44,128 nucleotides of DNA from Flavobacteriales bacterium. GTDB lineage: Bacteria; Bacteroidota; Bacteroidia; NS11-12g; UBA955. Of the stretch, positions 1 to 8,623 are shown in pieces. The notes under the pieces were generated by a model. It was given only the letters and a program-made list of their open reading frames with translations. It was not told the origin of the DNA and searched no databases. The stretch is taken from positions 74,719 to 118,846 of the forward strand of contig CANHRE010000001.1 in NCBI GenBank assembly GCA_947463095.1, read 5' to 3'. Positions within the stretch are counted from its first letter, which is position 1. Each line of letters opens with the position of its first letter. Both the position numbers and the translations under genes were made by a program.

Positions 1-567
1 GACCTCAACGCCTCTGTTCGTTATGCCCGTTGCCTCAGGATATCAGAGCAATACCTTGAAGCTGAATTATACCTGAATCAATGTCTGAAACGCTTCCCTG
101 ATGCAATGGTGCTCTATGAAACAAGGGCAGTTAATTATCACGCGGCGGGTCAATACCAGAGTGCTATTAACGACTATGGTATGTGCATTTTGCTGCAAGC
201 CAACAACCCGGCTTTGTTTGCTGCCCGCGCTGCCTCCAAAACGGAGCTGGGAACCTGGCAGGAAGCCATAGACGACTACAACAGCGCCATTCATCTGGAC
301 AGCCTGAACGGAAACTATTATATGGAACGCGCTTTGCTGAAGTTACAGCAGGATGATTTTGAAAGGGCGGAAATGGATCTTAATCAGGCACTGAAATACC
401 GTTGTGATGATTTGCGTTATGCCTTCATGGCTAGAGGTTTGGTAAGGTTCAATCAAAAAAAAGGGACTTTGGCCTGCTCCGATTGGGATAAAGCAGCGAT
501 GATGGGTTCTGTGGAAGCGGCAGAATACCTGGACAGATTTTGTAAAAAAACTGAACCTCATGAATAG
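1..567 (+). CDS. TPR-repeat protein (5' end outside window)
   Basis: The reading frame is open from base 1, so the 188 residues seen are the C-terminal part of a longer protein. They form several tetratricopeptide-like helix pairs: an alternation of A/Y/L positions with repeated 'Y..AI.DY..AI.L' and 'A..D..QAL' patterns. TPR arrays are protein-docking scaffolds and no enzymatic motif is visible. No signal peptide can be judged because the start is missing. The stop codon overlaps the start of the next gene, a lytic transglycosylase, by 8 bases, so the two are probably co-translated and may act together at the cell envelope. The TPR call is secure; the function is unknown. Confidence 0.8.
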   Translation, partial: DLNASVRYARCLRISEQYLEAELYLNQCLKRFPDAMVLYETRAVNYHAAGQYQSAINDYGMCILLQANNPALFAARAASKTELGTWQEAIDDYNSAIHLDSLNGNYYMERALLKLQQDDFERAEMDLNQALKYRCDDLRYAFMARGLVRFNQKKGTLACSDWDKAAMMGSVEAAEYLDRFCKKTEPHE

Positions 568-1555
568 AACTAAGCTTCTGTTGGCTATGATTGTTCTGCT
601 TTGCAGCGGAATCTCCTTATGTATTCCCCACAGGTCGGTGATGCAGCAGGAACAGTTTACCAGCAACTGCGGCACGGCCAGGGTTATGTGCAAACTCGAC
701 CCCAATGGCAATCAGGTCTGTTTTGTTCAGGTTCCCTGTATAAAAACAGAAGGCTGGGATACCCTAAACCAGGTGTCTTTTTGGAGGCGCATCATGCGCT
801 TAAGTCCGGATAGTGCACTGGTAAATACTTCCTCCTCCAGACATATCTTAGGATCAATCCGGATGAACGATTATTTACGCCTGTCACCGGAAGCCAGAGA
901 CTCGTTTAAACAACTCTGGCGCATCCAGTGCAGTGTTGCAAGCGATGAAAAAATCTTCATCACTGTAGGGAAAAACTGGTTTTATAACCCTCAGCTCATT
1001 GCTCCCAGAATAAAGCGTGCCGTTGAATTGTTCGACAGCATGGGCGTGGATCCTTTTCTGGCGCAATCCGTATTGCTCATTGAAAGCCCGGTGGGCAACT
1101 TGAAAAGTGAATCCGGTGCCTATGGTCAGTTTCAGCTCATGAAAGGCGTAGCCCGGCAATTTGGCCTGAAAGTAGATGCACACCTCGACGAACGGGCCGA
1201 TTTCGATAAAAGCGCCGTTGCTGCTGCAAGGCTATTCAAGGAAATATGCATTCCGTACAGCGCTAAAATGCTGGAAGAACTTGGATACCCGTATCACGAA
1301 CAATCTCTATGGTTCCGGCTATTGGTAATGCATGTTTACCACGCTGGTGCCGGAAACGTGCGCGGCGCTCTGGGTTTCATCCCTGATGTAGCTTCGGGAA
1401 AAGCTATGATCCAGTCACTGTGGTCCGTGGAATCCGGCAATTTCCGCAATGCCGCACAAAACTATTCACAACTGGTGCTGGCTTCCTACCTGGAATTCAA
1501 CCATTACATGATGAATTACGGTATGGACTACCGCTATTTAGCTGGAACCAAATAA
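560..1555 (+). CDS. Lytic transglycosylase, SLT-domain family
   Basis: A 331-residue exported protein. Residues 1-21 form a hydrophobic signal segment. The C-terminal half carries the Slt/MltD-type muramidase fold: 'LLIES' with the likely catalytic Glu at residue 175, 'GAYGQFQLM' at 187-194, an arginine- and aspartate-rich stretch 'DERADFDKSAVAAARL' near 210-225, and 'HAGAGNV' near 261-267, which corresponds to the AYNAG motif. Family members cleave the MurNAc-GlcNAc bond of peptidoglycan and leave a 1,6-anhydro end. The N-terminal region (about 25-140) has several Cys residues and no domain I recognise. The gene overlaps the upstream TPR gene by 8 bases and converges tail-to-tail with the glycosyltransferase gene, with a 22-base overlap. 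Confidence 0.85.
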   Translation: MNRTKLLLAMIVLLCSGISLCIPHRSVMQQEQFTSNCGTARVMCKLDPNGNQVCFVQVPCIKTEGWDTLNQVSFWRRIMRLSPDSALVNTSSSRHILGSIRMNDYLRLSPEARDSFKQLWRIQCSVASDEKIFITVGKNWFYNPQLIAPRIKRAVELFDSMGVDPFLAQSVLLIESPVGNLKSESGAYGQFQLMKGVARQFGLKVDAHLDERADFDKSAVAAARLFKEICIPYSAKMLEELGYPYHEQSLWFRLLVMHVYHAGAGNVRGALGFIPDVASGKAMIQSLWSVESGNFRNAAQNYSQLVLASYLEFNHYMMNYGMDYRYLAGTK

Positions 1556-2283
1556 GGGTATTTGCGCAACCCCCAGCGATGCAAGCGGTATTGCAGACAG
1601 ACCCGCAACACACCCAAACCATATACCACACTACGTTTGAAATTAATGGATGAGGCCTCCTCAAAATAACGCGTAGGACAGGTTATCTCTCCTATTTCAT
1701 ATCCGGCCATGAAAATTTGACCGGTGATTTCATTATCAAATACAAAATCATCAGAATCCAAATCCAGAGCTACAGTTCTCAATACCTCGGCGCTGAAGGC
1801 TCTATAGCCAGTATGGTATTCGCTGAGCTTTTGCCCTAACATGATGTTCTGGAACAAGGTGAGCAACCGATTTGCAACATATTTATATAACGGCATTCCA
1901 CCTCTTAGTGCACCCTTCCCCAGAATTCGAGATGCATAAACCACCGGATAAACATCATTAGCAATAACATATGCCATGCTTTCAATCAATTTTGGGCTGT
2001 ATTGATAATCAGGATGTACCATGATAACGATATCAGCATCCAGCTCCAGAGCTTTGCGGTAACAGGTTTTCTGGTTTCCTCCATAACCCTTATTGTTATC
2101 GTGGCGAATTACGTGATGTATGCCCAGTTTTCGGGCCAAGGCTGATGTGTCATCGCGGCTTGCATCATCAACTAAAACCACTTCATCAACTACTTCCAGT
2201 GGAATTTCATTCCATGTTTGTTCCAGTGTTCTGGTGGCATTATAGGCCGGCATTACCACCACCACTTTCTTATTCTTAATCAT
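1534..2283 (-). CDS. Glycosyltransferase family 2 (DPM/GtrB-like)
   Basis: A 249-residue GT-A fold glycosyltransferase. Visible motifs are 'MPAYNA' near residue 11, 'VLVDDASRDDT' (nucleotide-sugar binding), 'NKGYGGNQK' and 'MVHPDYQYSP', where the D-x-D-like position lies, then 'SEYHTGYRAFS'. This pattern matches family 2 enzymes that transfer a sugar from a nucleotide donor to polyprenyl phosphate or to a cell-surface glycan. There are no obvious C-terminal membrane helices, unlike GtrB. I chose the ATG at 2283 because the family begins just before the hydrophobic first strand; a start 10 codons upstream is open but adds residues not expected in the family. It lies alone, downstream of the OmpA-gene terminator. 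Confidence 0.85.
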   Translation of the reverse strand: MIKNKKVVVVMPAYNATRTLEQTWNEIPLEVVDEVVLVDDASRDDTSALARKLGIHHVIRHDNNKGYGGNQKTCYRKALELDADIVIMVHPDYQYSPKLIESMAYVIANDVYPVVYASRILGKGALRGGMPLYKYVANRLLTLFQNIMLGQKLSEYHTGYRAFSAEVLRTVALDLDSDDFVFDNEITGQIFMAGYEIGEITCPTRYFEEASSINFKRSVVYGLGVLRVCLQYRLHRWGLRKYPYLVPAK

Positions 2284-2342
2284 GGTGCTGCAAAATACGG
2301 GGATGTAACACAATCAATGGTATCAGAATGATATAAAAAAAG

Positions 2343-2367
2343 AAAAGCCCCGATTAACGGGGCTTTT
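2343..2367 (-). terminator. Intrinsic terminator of the OmpA-family gene
   Basis: A perfect 10-bp inverted repeat (AAAAGCCCCG / CGGGGCTTTT) encloses a 5-base loop. On the minus strand it is followed by a T-rich run. It sits 17 bases beyond the stop of the OmpA-family gene. The A/T-flanked arms would also allow termination from the plus strand. Confidence 0.85.
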
Positions 2368-2384
2368 TAAGGATTTTTTTTTTT

Positions 2385-4016
2385 TTATCGGATGGAACGA
2401 CCAGCCGGAGCTATTGGGCGTGGTGTAGCGCTTCTTGGAGCAGCACCGTTCTGGAATCTGAAATCTATCCTGTTTTTGTCAGCAGGTTTGCATGTTTCGT
2501 CAACGATAATCCTGTCTCGGCTCATGCCATATTCGGTAACAAGAATGTTGATGATGTTGTCTACACGACAGGCATTGATACGATCCTGCTCTGTACCGCT
2601 GTACATTTTTTCCTTACCCTTACCGTTCTGACCACAAATGGTCACCTTTTTATCGGGACACTGCTTCATTTTGTTTGCTACTTCAAACAGAATGATGGAG
2701 AATTCTGGATTGATGTTGCAACGATTTGGAGTAAAATACATGCTGGGGAACAACATGTCATCGCAATTACAGCAATTGGCATTGATCGAACGGCCACGGG
2801 CATCTACAAAGGCATTGCGGGCACTGTTGGGTTCCATGTCGCGATGGTTGGGAACACCATCACCATCATTGTCTGCCATGCGACCGTCTGAATCTACCTC
2901 AGCACCGGCATCAGAAAAAATCTCTTTATCGCGGCAATCTGGAATTCCATCACCATCGGTATCAACGGCAAGACCATTGCCATAAACGTGACAGCTATCC
3001 GGAGTTTCGGTTTCCACATCGAAGTAATTGCTTACCCCGTCTTTATCATCGTCCTTCGTCAGGGTGTCAAGCGTTCGCTCTACCTTGGCAATTTTTTCAT
3101 ACATGGACTCAACTGGACTTAACCAATCGTAATGTTGTGTGCTTTTGTTACCAAATTTCCAGGCAAGATTCAAATTCATCATACCATAGCTATCGAAATA
3201 GCGGTTTTGAAAAATTTGGGTATTGTAAACATCAATATCGTCATCGCGAACCCAGGTTTGGCGGTATTCGAATCCAATATCAAACATGCGGCCCAGGTTG
3301 TGTTTGAAACCAAACCCGAAAGGTACTATCGCGTTGCGACTTTCAGCTTTTTCTTCAACAGGTTTACCAAGATTTGGGTTTTTCTTACCTTGACCAAAGT
3401 AATGCGTAAGATAATAATCGCCACCAACAAACAGGCGTTGGTCAATAAATGTAGCTTTTGATCTGTAAGCCATAACCCCCATTCCCACAAAGAAGAACAT
3501 TTGGGTCTTGCGCAATGGCCTCAGGAATGAAATATTCCCAATGGTAAAGACCATCTGAACATTCATATCCTGAAAACGACTTCTGAACTCGAAATAATCT
3601 TTGAAGTTAGTAGGAGCCTGGTAATCACGCGCTCCACGTAGAAAACCGTAGTTGTATTCCCCACGCAATCCAAAAGTCTGAGAAATGGAGTACTTCACGA
3701 ATGGCCTGATGTGCCAACTTGGAATAATTTTATCTGCATCTCCAAAAAACACTGTAGGCCCCCCTCCAAAGCCCAAAGACCATTTTTTGGCCCTGCGATC
3801 CACAAAATAACTTGTAACAGAATATTGGCCGGAATCTTTAACACGGTCGGCCTGTTTTTTGCCCGCAGGCCATTTCGGGTCTGCGGTGGGATGCCATTTA
3901 ACGCCGGCCTGTCCCGAGACAGGAGCAGCGCTGGCTGTTGAGTCAACACTCTGGGCTTGGGCAGAGAGCGTTACAACAGCGGCAAGGCAGAGGGACAACC
4001 TTTTCAGCTTTTTCAT
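2385..4016 (-). CDS. OmpA-family outer-membrane protein with TSP3-like repeats
   Basis: A 543-residue protein. It has a signal peptide (residues 1-22, cut near 'SAQAQS') and a putative N-terminal beta-barrel of about 80-290 with many aromatic-ended strands. A calcium-binding thrombospondin type 3-like stretch (about 320-395) contains 'DDDKDGVSN', 'DTDGDGIPD' and 'DNDGDGVPN'. The C-terminal OmpA/MotB-like domain (about 425-522, ending 'NRIDFRFQ') would bind peptidoglycan. This layout is common in Bacteroidota proteins that tie the outer membrane to the cell wall. A Cys-rich patch, 'NCCNCDD' at 414-420, lies between repeats and OmpA domain. It has its own promoter and terminator. A specific name is not supportable. 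Confidence 0.85.
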   Translation of the reverse strand: MKKLKRLSLCLAAVVTLSAQAQSVDSTASAAPVSGQAGVKWHPTADPKWPAGKKQADRVKDSGQYSVTSYFVDRRAKKWSLGFGGGPTVFFGDADKIIPSWHIRPFVKYSISQTFGLRGEYNYGFLRGARDYQAPTNFKDYFEFRSRFQDMNVQMVFTIGNISFLRPLRKTQMFFFVGMGVMAYRSKATFIDQRLFVGGDYYLTHYFGQGKKNPNLGKPVEEKAESRNAIVPFGFGFKHNLGRMFDIGFEYRQTWVRDDDIDVYNTQIFQNRYFDSYGMMNLNLAWKFGNKSTQHYDWLSPVESMYEKIAKVERTLDTLTKDDDKDGVSNYFDVETETPDSCHVYGNGLAVDTDGDGIPDCRDKEIFSDAGAEVDSDGRMADNDGDGVPNHRDMEPNSARNAFVDARGRSINANCCNCDDMLFPSMYFTPNRCNINPEFSIILFEVANKMKQCPDKKVTICGQNGKGKEKMYSGTEQDRINACRVDNIINILVTEYGMSRDRIIVDETCKPADKNRIDFRFQNGAAPRSATPRPIAPAGRSIR

Positions 4017-4041
4017 TGAATCTATGCAGATATAATCTTGG

Positions 4042-4072
4042 CAATATTACACCGTGTTTGTGTTTTATGCAA
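4042..4072 (-). promoter_or_regulatory. Probable promoter of the OmpA-family gene
   Basis: On the minus strand, TTG (4070-4072) is followed by exactly 20 bases and then TAATATTG (4042-4049). The latter matches 7 of 8 positions of the Bacteroidota -7 consensus TAnnTTTG, counting the two free positions. The start codon lies about 25 bases downstream. Confidence 0.5.
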
Positions 4073-4091
4073 GAATTCCAAGATGAAAAAT

Positions 4092-5666
4092 TCATTGGCT
4101 TTCCAGTAAAAGGTACATTGAACCATATTCGCCAATAAACGATGAAGTTATGAAATCAAGCAACAACGTATGATTCAGCAAAAAACCTGCAACAAACTCC
4201 CGTCTTTCTTGTGGATGTTTCGTGGAAAAATACCTTCCGGCGATTTTCAGATAACGACGAACGTCAGAAAGTTGATCTGCATGCTCAACAGCTTGATTTT
4301 CATAGTCTTTACGGGCTTTTTCAAAGATTTTGATGTAGGAAGCACCGGAGGCGCGCAAATCCTTCAGCGAAGAGCTTTTCCACCCGTGCAGCATCAATGC
4401 ACTTTTTTCCATGGAATCATACAATGACATCACCAATTGTGGATAATCATCAAGCGCTAAAAAATGATCGAGTAATGCGCTTTTAAGGTTTGATTCTTCG
4501 AGCCATAACTTGTTGATATCAAAGCTGTTACTATTTATAACATCAGCACTTTTTACATCGGGTATGACAAAACTATTGCGCCTGATAAGGCCAGGCCGCG
4601 GCATTCCAGCATTATCCATGGCCAGGGCCGTTTGTTGCCAGTATAAGTACTCTGAGGGTCCACAGATGTAGGCAAGGTTCGGCAATACTGCCTCCTGATA
4701 CAAAGGTCTCATGAGTACATTCGGACTGAATAATTCCGGTTGATTATTAACCATAGCCAAGGCATCTTCGCGACTCCAGTATTCGGTTCCAACGCGATAG
4801 GCTCCCGATTCTTGTTGCTGTTCTATGCGCTTACGGAGCCCATCGGTTGGGTCCAAATAAAATAGGTTAGGATTGCGCACCAAGGCTTCAGGTTTTAACC
4901 CCAAGGCCTCCAATTGAGCTCCCTGTTCCTTAAAAAGTGTGGCATAAGTTCCATTGAGTAATTCAGCCTTCAGGTGTGGTTGAAAAACCTGTTTCAAGGC
5001 AATTTCATCTGGATTAATACACACCAGTCCTTTTTCCGAAAACAGATAATGGATAAAGTTCCTTGAAGCCTCACATAAGCTAATCCCGGGCTTATAGCAT
5101 TCCCGAAAGGCCTTCCATTTATCCAGTTCATCCGGACGGTGCAGGGAAGCGGTAATTTCATCCAGCAATGGTTGTAGCCCATCAGTTTGCAGGCGGCCCA
5201 CCGGACCTCCCCGGGCGGCTTCCCAGTGGTACGTTTTTCCAAAAAACTGAAAAGAGGAAATCTCCTCAAAATCGTGATCCTCTCCAGCCATCCAGAATAC
5301 CGGCACAAAATGATATTGGGGATATTCCTGCTTCAGCCGGGCAGCCAGCCTGATGGTATCGGCTATTTTATACAGCACATACAAAGGACCCAACATGATG
5401 TGCAATTGCTGCCCTGTTGTAACCGTATAGGTATTGGGGCTTCTGAGCGCTTCAATGTTTTTCTGTGTCAAAGAACCCGAAAACAGCGGTGTTGTTTTAT
5501 ACTGATTCAAGAGTACATCTGCGAGCACTTGCCGCTGATGTTCAGGAAAAACACGTTGTTCTATCTGCTGCAGCGAAACGTTTACAGGAAATGCAGCATG
5601 TTGCTCAGCCCGCATTAATGCGGCAGGATAAAATCCCTCCGGCGGCTGCAAGGCAACGCACTTCAT
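4092..5666 (-). CDS. bshC: Bacillithiol biosynthesis cysteine-adding enzyme BshC
   Basis: A 524-residue protein of normal BshC length. BshC joins cysteine to glucosaminyl-malate, the last step of bacillithiol synthesis in the cytosol. Family hallmarks are visible: 'TGQQLHIMLGPLYVLYK' near residue 83, 'PVFWMAGEDHDFEE' near 122, 'LRKRIEQQQESGAYRVG' in the middle and 'IRRNSFVIPD' near 365, followed by a helical, probably coiled-coil C-terminal segment. The start codon overlaps the rimO stop by 4 bases (ATGA type), so translation is probably coupled. Neither bshA nor bshB is in the window. Confidence 0.95.
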   Translation of the reverse strand: MKCVALQPPEGFYPAALMRAEQHAAFPVNVSLQQIEQRVFPEHQRQVLADVLLNQYKTTPLFSGSLTQKNIEALRSPNTYTVTTGQQLHIMLGPLYVLYKIADTIRLAARLKQEYPQYHFVPVFWMAGEDHDFEEISSFQFFGKTYHWEAARGGPVGRLQTDGLQPLLDEITASLHRPDELDKWKAFRECYKPGISLCEASRNFIHYLFSEKGLVCINPDEIALKQVFQPHLKAELLNGTYATLFKEQGAQLEALGLKPEALVRNPNLFYLDPTDGLRKRIEQQQESGAYRVGTEYWSREDALAMVNNQPELFSPNVLMRPLYQEAVLPNLAYICGPSEYLYWQQTALAMDNAGMPRPGLIRRNSFVIPDVKSADVINSNSFDINKLWLEESNLKSALLDHFLALDDYPQLVMSLYDSMEKSALMLHGWKSSSLKDLRASGASYIKIFEKARKDYENQAVEHADQLSDVRRYLKIAGRYFSTKHPQERREFVAGFLLNHTLLLDFITSSFIGEYGSMYLLLESQ

Positions 5667-6970
5667 ATCAGGGTGCCGTAAAGATCGTATGGGGTACTTT
5701 CGGTGATCCTTACCCTGGCAAAATCGCCAACGCGAACATAATTCCCGGCTGCGGGAACAAGCACTTCATTATCTACCTCTGGTGAGTCATATTCTGTTCT
5801 TCCCACAAAATATTCGCCATCAAGTCGATCAAACATCACCTTTAATTCCTTGCCTATCAATTCGCGGTTCAGTTCATCGGAAATTTCACGCTGCAGTTCC
5901 ATGATGGATGCGGCCCTTTCCTCTTTAAGTTCCTGCGGAACATCATCAGCCAAGTTGTGGGCATGAGTGTTTTCCTCGTGTGAATAGGTGAATACACCCA
6001 GACGGTTGAACCTGAAGCGCTTCACAAAGTCATATAATTGTTGGAAATCATCATCGGTTTCCCCTGGATGTCCAACCAATAAGGTCGTTCTTAGCGCTAT
6101 TCCTGGAACCGATTCTCTGATTTGCTGAAGCAATTCCTCACTACGGCGCTTGGTTATGCCCCTGCGCATCAGTTTGAGCATGCGGTCACTGTGGTGTTGA
6201 ACAGGAATATCCAGATAGTTACAGATATTAGAACGTTCGGCCATAACTGGCAGCACGTCCATGGGAAACTGTCCTGGAAAAGCATAATGCAGCCTCAACC
6301 ATTCAACACCGGGTACATCACTAACCCGCTGAAGCAATTCTGCCAACTTACGGGTACCATAAAGGTCTAAACCATAGTAGGTACTGTCCTGAGCAATGAG
6401 CATAAACTCAGAGGTTCCATGCTTCACGCGGTTGCTTATTTCAGCCACAACCTGTTCGATGGGCTTAGAAACATGACCGCCGCGCATGAGCGGAATGGCA
6501 CAGAAAGAACAGGGCCTGTCACAACCTTCAGAAATTTTGATGTACGCATAATGACGCGGGGTAACCTGCATGCGCTCACCCAATAAGTCGTGTCGGTAAT
6601 CAAGGCCAACCTTTCTGAGCAATTGAGGTAATTCCAGGGTTCCAAACCAGGCATCTACCTCAGGAATCTCGTTTTGTAAATCATCGCGGTAACGTTGTGA
6701 GAGGCAGCCTGTAACGTAGAGTTGCTCTATATTACCTTGTTTCTTTGCTTCGGCGTAGCGCAAAATAGTTTCTATACTCTCTTGCTTAGCATTGTCAATA
6801 AAACCGCAGGTGTTGATAATAACGATATCGGATGCACCGGCCTGTTCATGAGACACTTGATAATCACCGGCGCGAAGCTGCCCCATCAACACCTCGCTAT
6901 CCACCAAGTTCTTAGAGCAGCCCAAGGTAATTACATTCACTGAGGCTTGTTTATGTGCGCGGGTTTTCAT
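5663..6970 (-). CDS. rimO: Ribosomal protein S12 methylthiotransferase RimO
   Basis: A 435-residue radical-SAM methylthiotransferase, which adds a methylthio group to the conserved Asp of ribosomal protein S12. The N-terminal UPF0004 domain carries the three cluster-binding cysteines (C18 in 'LGCSKN', C55 in 'INTCGF', C89 in 'TGCLSQ'). The radical-SAM motif is C150-x3-C154-x2-C157 in 'SEGCDRPCSFCAIP'. The C-terminal TRAM domain ends the protein. The 'LGCSKNLVDSE' signature separates RimO from MiaB. It overlaps ftsY upstream and bshC downstream by 4 bases each. Confidence 0.96.
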   Translation of the reverse strand: MKTRAHKQASVNVITLGCSKNLVDSEVLMGQLRAGDYQVSHEQAGASDIVIINTCGFIDNAKQESIETILRYAEAKKQGNIEQLYVTGCLSQRYRDDLQNEIPEVDAWFGTLELPQLLRKVGLDYRHDLLGERMQVTPRHYAYIKISEGCDRPCSFCAIPLMRGGHVSKPIEQVVAEISNRVKHGTSEFMLIAQDSTYYGLDLYGTRKLAELLQRVSDVPGVEWLRLHYAFPGQFPMDVLPVMAERSNICNYLDIPVQHHSDRMLKLMRRGITKRRSEELLQQIRESVPGIALRTTLLVGHPGETDDDFQQLYDFVKRFRFNRLGVFTYSHEENTHAHNLADDVPQELKEERAASIMELQREISDELNRELIGKELKVMFDRLDGEYFVGRTEYDSPEVDNEVLVPAAGNYVRVGDFARVRITESTPYDLYGTLI

Positions 6971-7929
6971 TCTTTCTTTCCAAACATGGCATCTACAAAT
7001 TCATGAGCATCAAAAGGCTTCAGATCATATATTCCTTCACCTACGCCCAGATACTTCACGGGGACTCCAAATTTATGGCTGATGCCTAACACTACGCCTC
7101 CACGGGCGGTACCATCAAGTTTTGTCAGTGCAAGGGCATTAACTTCGGTAGCCTCAGTAAATGCCTTGGCCTGTTCGAATGCGTTCTGGCCGGTGCTGGC
7201 ATCAAGCACCAGAAGTACCTCATGCGGAGCATCATCCTTAAAGCGTTGCATTACTCTTTTCACCTTCGCCAATTCGTTCATCAGGCCCACTTTATTATGC
7301 AACCGACCTGCGGTGTCCAGGATCACCACGTCATAATGCTCTTCTACGCCTTTCCTGAGGGTATCATGAGCCACGGTTGCGGGCTCAGCCTGACTGCCGA
7401 GACTGAGCATATCGGCACCGGAGCGTTCCGACCAGGTTCTTAGTTGTTCCACCGCGGCTGCGCGGAAGGTATCACCTGCACCGAGCAGCACTTTCAGACC
7501 CTGAGCATGGAACTGCGCTGCCAGTTTCCCGATGGTGGTTGTTTTACCAACTCCATTTACTCCAACCACCATTATCACATAAGGCTTAGGTATGGATTGC
7601 CCTGATGGATTATTTGGCACTGGCATGATTGAAGAAACAACCCTGCTGAGCAATACCTTGAGTTCATCGGCTCCATTCACGCCTTCTTTGGAAGCCAGTT
7701 CACGGAGTCTGGCAATAATATCAAGTGTTGTCTCAACACCCACATCAGAAGTGATCAGAATTTCTTCAAGCTCATCGAGGAAGTCTTCATCAAGCTTGTT
7801 TTTGCCTAGGAATGCACGTGTAATCTTTCCGAGCAGTGATTCCCGGGTTTTAGCAACAGCCTGATCCAGCGATGACTGTTCCCCGGGTTGCTGTTGCTGT
7901 TTCTTGCTAAAAAAATTGAATAAAGACAT
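6967..7929 (-). CDS. ftsY: Signal recognition particle receptor FtsY
   Basis: A 320-residue SRP-type GTPase that docks SRP-ribosome complexes at the inner membrane. A short N-terminal helix (1-15) is followed by the four-helix N domain (about 20-105). The G domain has P-loop 'GVNGVGKT' (123-130), 'DTFRAAA' (153-159), 'DTAGR' (205-209) and 'TKLDGTARGG' (269-278). The long acidic A domain of enterobacterial FtsY is absent, as is usual outside Proteobacteria. It heads the ftsY-rimO-bshC operon. Only about 20 bases separate its start from the terminator of the upstream ribosomal operon, so its own promoter is not obvious. Confidence 0.97.
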   Translation of the reverse strand: MSLFNFFSKKQQQQPGEQSSLDQAVAKTRESLLGKITRAFLGKNKLDEDFLDELEEILITSDVGVETTLDIIARLRELASKEGVNGADELKVLLSRVVSSIMPVPNNPSGQSIPKPYVIMVVGVNGVGKTTTIGKLAAQFHAQGLKVLLGAGDTFRAAAVEQLRTWSERSGADMLSLGSQAEPATVAHDTLRKGVEEHYDVVILDTAGRLHNKVGLMNELAKVKRVMQRFKDDAPHEVLLVLDASTGQNAFEQAKAFTEATEVNALALTKLDGTARGGVVLGISHKFGVPVKYLGVGEGIYDLKPFDAHEFVDAMFGKKE

Positions 7930-7950
7930 CGCTGCTGTTTAAACAAAAAA

Positions 7951-7975
7951 AGCTCCCTAAATAAATCAGGGAGCT
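7951..7975 (-). terminator. Intrinsic terminator after the rpmB-rpmG-DUF4295 operon
   Basis: An 8-bp inverted repeat (AGCTCCCT / AGGGAGCT) has a 9-base loop and is followed on the minus strand by seven T. It lies 22 bases beyond the DUF4295 stop and just upstream of ftsY, so ftsY may depend partly on readthrough. Confidence 0.8.
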
Positions 7976-7996
7976 GTTCTTGGGAAATGGCATTTA

Positions 7997-8152
7997 TTAC
8001 CCTTTGAAAATATCTTTAAGCGCCTCGTTGGTAACGATTTCTTCTTTGAACGTATAAGCGCCGGATTTGGCAGAACGTATGGTACGGATTACTTTCACAT
8101 AATCCTTACCTTGACCTTCTTTCTTCAGTGTTGCAACTACCTTCTTAGCCAT
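7997..8152 (-). CDS. DUF4295 family small protein
   Basis: A 51-residue, strongly basic protein beginning 'MAKKVVATLKKEG' and ending 'NEALKDIFKG'. It matches the DUF4295 family, which in Bacteroidota is encoded directly after rpmB and rpmG. Its biochemical role is not established; size, charge and position suggest a ribosome-associated protein (inference). The start lies only 2 bases after the rpmG stop and it is the last gene of the operon, just before the terminator. Confidence 0.9.
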   Translation of the reverse strand: MAKKVVATLKKEGQGKDYVKVIRTIRSAKSGAYTFKEEIVTNEALKDIFKG

Positions 8153-8154
8153 GA

Positions 8155-8337
8155 TTATTTAATTTCTTTGTGAACGGTAACCTTGCGCAGGTAAGAATTG
8201 TATTTCTTCTTCTCAATACGCTCAGGAGTATTTTTCTTGTTCTTGGTGGTTATGTATCGGCTTATGCCGGGAACTCCCGAAGTTTTTTGCTCGGTACATT
8301 CCAAAATCACCTGCACCCTGTTTCCTTTTTTTGCCAT
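8155..8337 (-). CDS. rpmG: 50S ribosomal protein L33
   Basis: A 60-residue L33 protein beginning '[16 protein letters not shown]' and containing '[24 protein letters not shown]'. It lacks the CxxC zinc pairs of the zinc-dependent L33 form, with a single Cys at residue 14, so it is the zinc-independent type. It starts 3 bases after rpmB and precedes the DUF4295 gene by 2 bases, the usual order in this phylum. Confidence 0.96.
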   Translation of the reverse strand: MAKKGNRVQVILECTEQKTSGVPGISRYITTKNKKNTPERIEKKKYNSYLRKVTVHKEIK

Positions 8338-8340
8338 ACC

Positions 8341-8574
8341 TTAAATAGTTCCTTTCTTGAACAGACGATCAAGGGCTGCGATAATACCAATTTTATCGAT
8401 GGTCTTAATGGCTGAGGTGCTTACCTTAAGGGTAATCCACTCACCAGTATCGGGAAGGAAAAAACGCTTGGATTGCAGGTTTGGATTAAACCTACGCTTG
8501 GTTTTCCTGTTGGAATGGGAAACCCGGTTTCCCTTCAAGGGTTTTTTCCCGGTCAGATCGCAAACACGTGACAT
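8341..8574 (-). CDS. rpmB: 50S ribosomal protein L28
   Basis: A 77-residue L28 protein of standard length. It begins 'MSRVCDLTGKKPLKGNRVSHS' and carries 'TKRRFNPNLQSKRF', both diagnostic of bL28. The zinc-binding cysteines of other bL28 forms are mostly missing (only Cys5 remains). It is the first gene of the rpmB-rpmG-DUF4295 operon. Confidence 0.96.
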   Translation of the reverse strand: MSRVCDLTGKKPLKGNRVSHSNRKTKRRFNPNLQSKRFFLPDTGEWITLKVSTSAIKTIDKIGIIAALDRLFKKGTI

Positions 8575-8592
8575 AGTTCAGATTTGGGGCTG

Positions 8593-8623
8593 CAAATATG
8601 GGTATTTTTATTTACCGATGCAA
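8593..8623 (-). promoter_or_regulatory. Possible rpmB promoter
   Basis: On the minus strand TTG (8621-8623), a 20-base spacer and CATATTTG (8593-8600) resemble the Bacteroidota promoter with one mismatch in the -7 element. The -33 part lies inside the 3' end of the neighbouring O-antigen-ligase-like gene. The start codon lies 18 bases downstream. Confidence 0.35.

Noticed and set aside
2374-2386. Poly-T tract as a phase-variation switch
   Set aside because: It lies at and beyond the stop codon, so slippage cannot turn the gene on or off.
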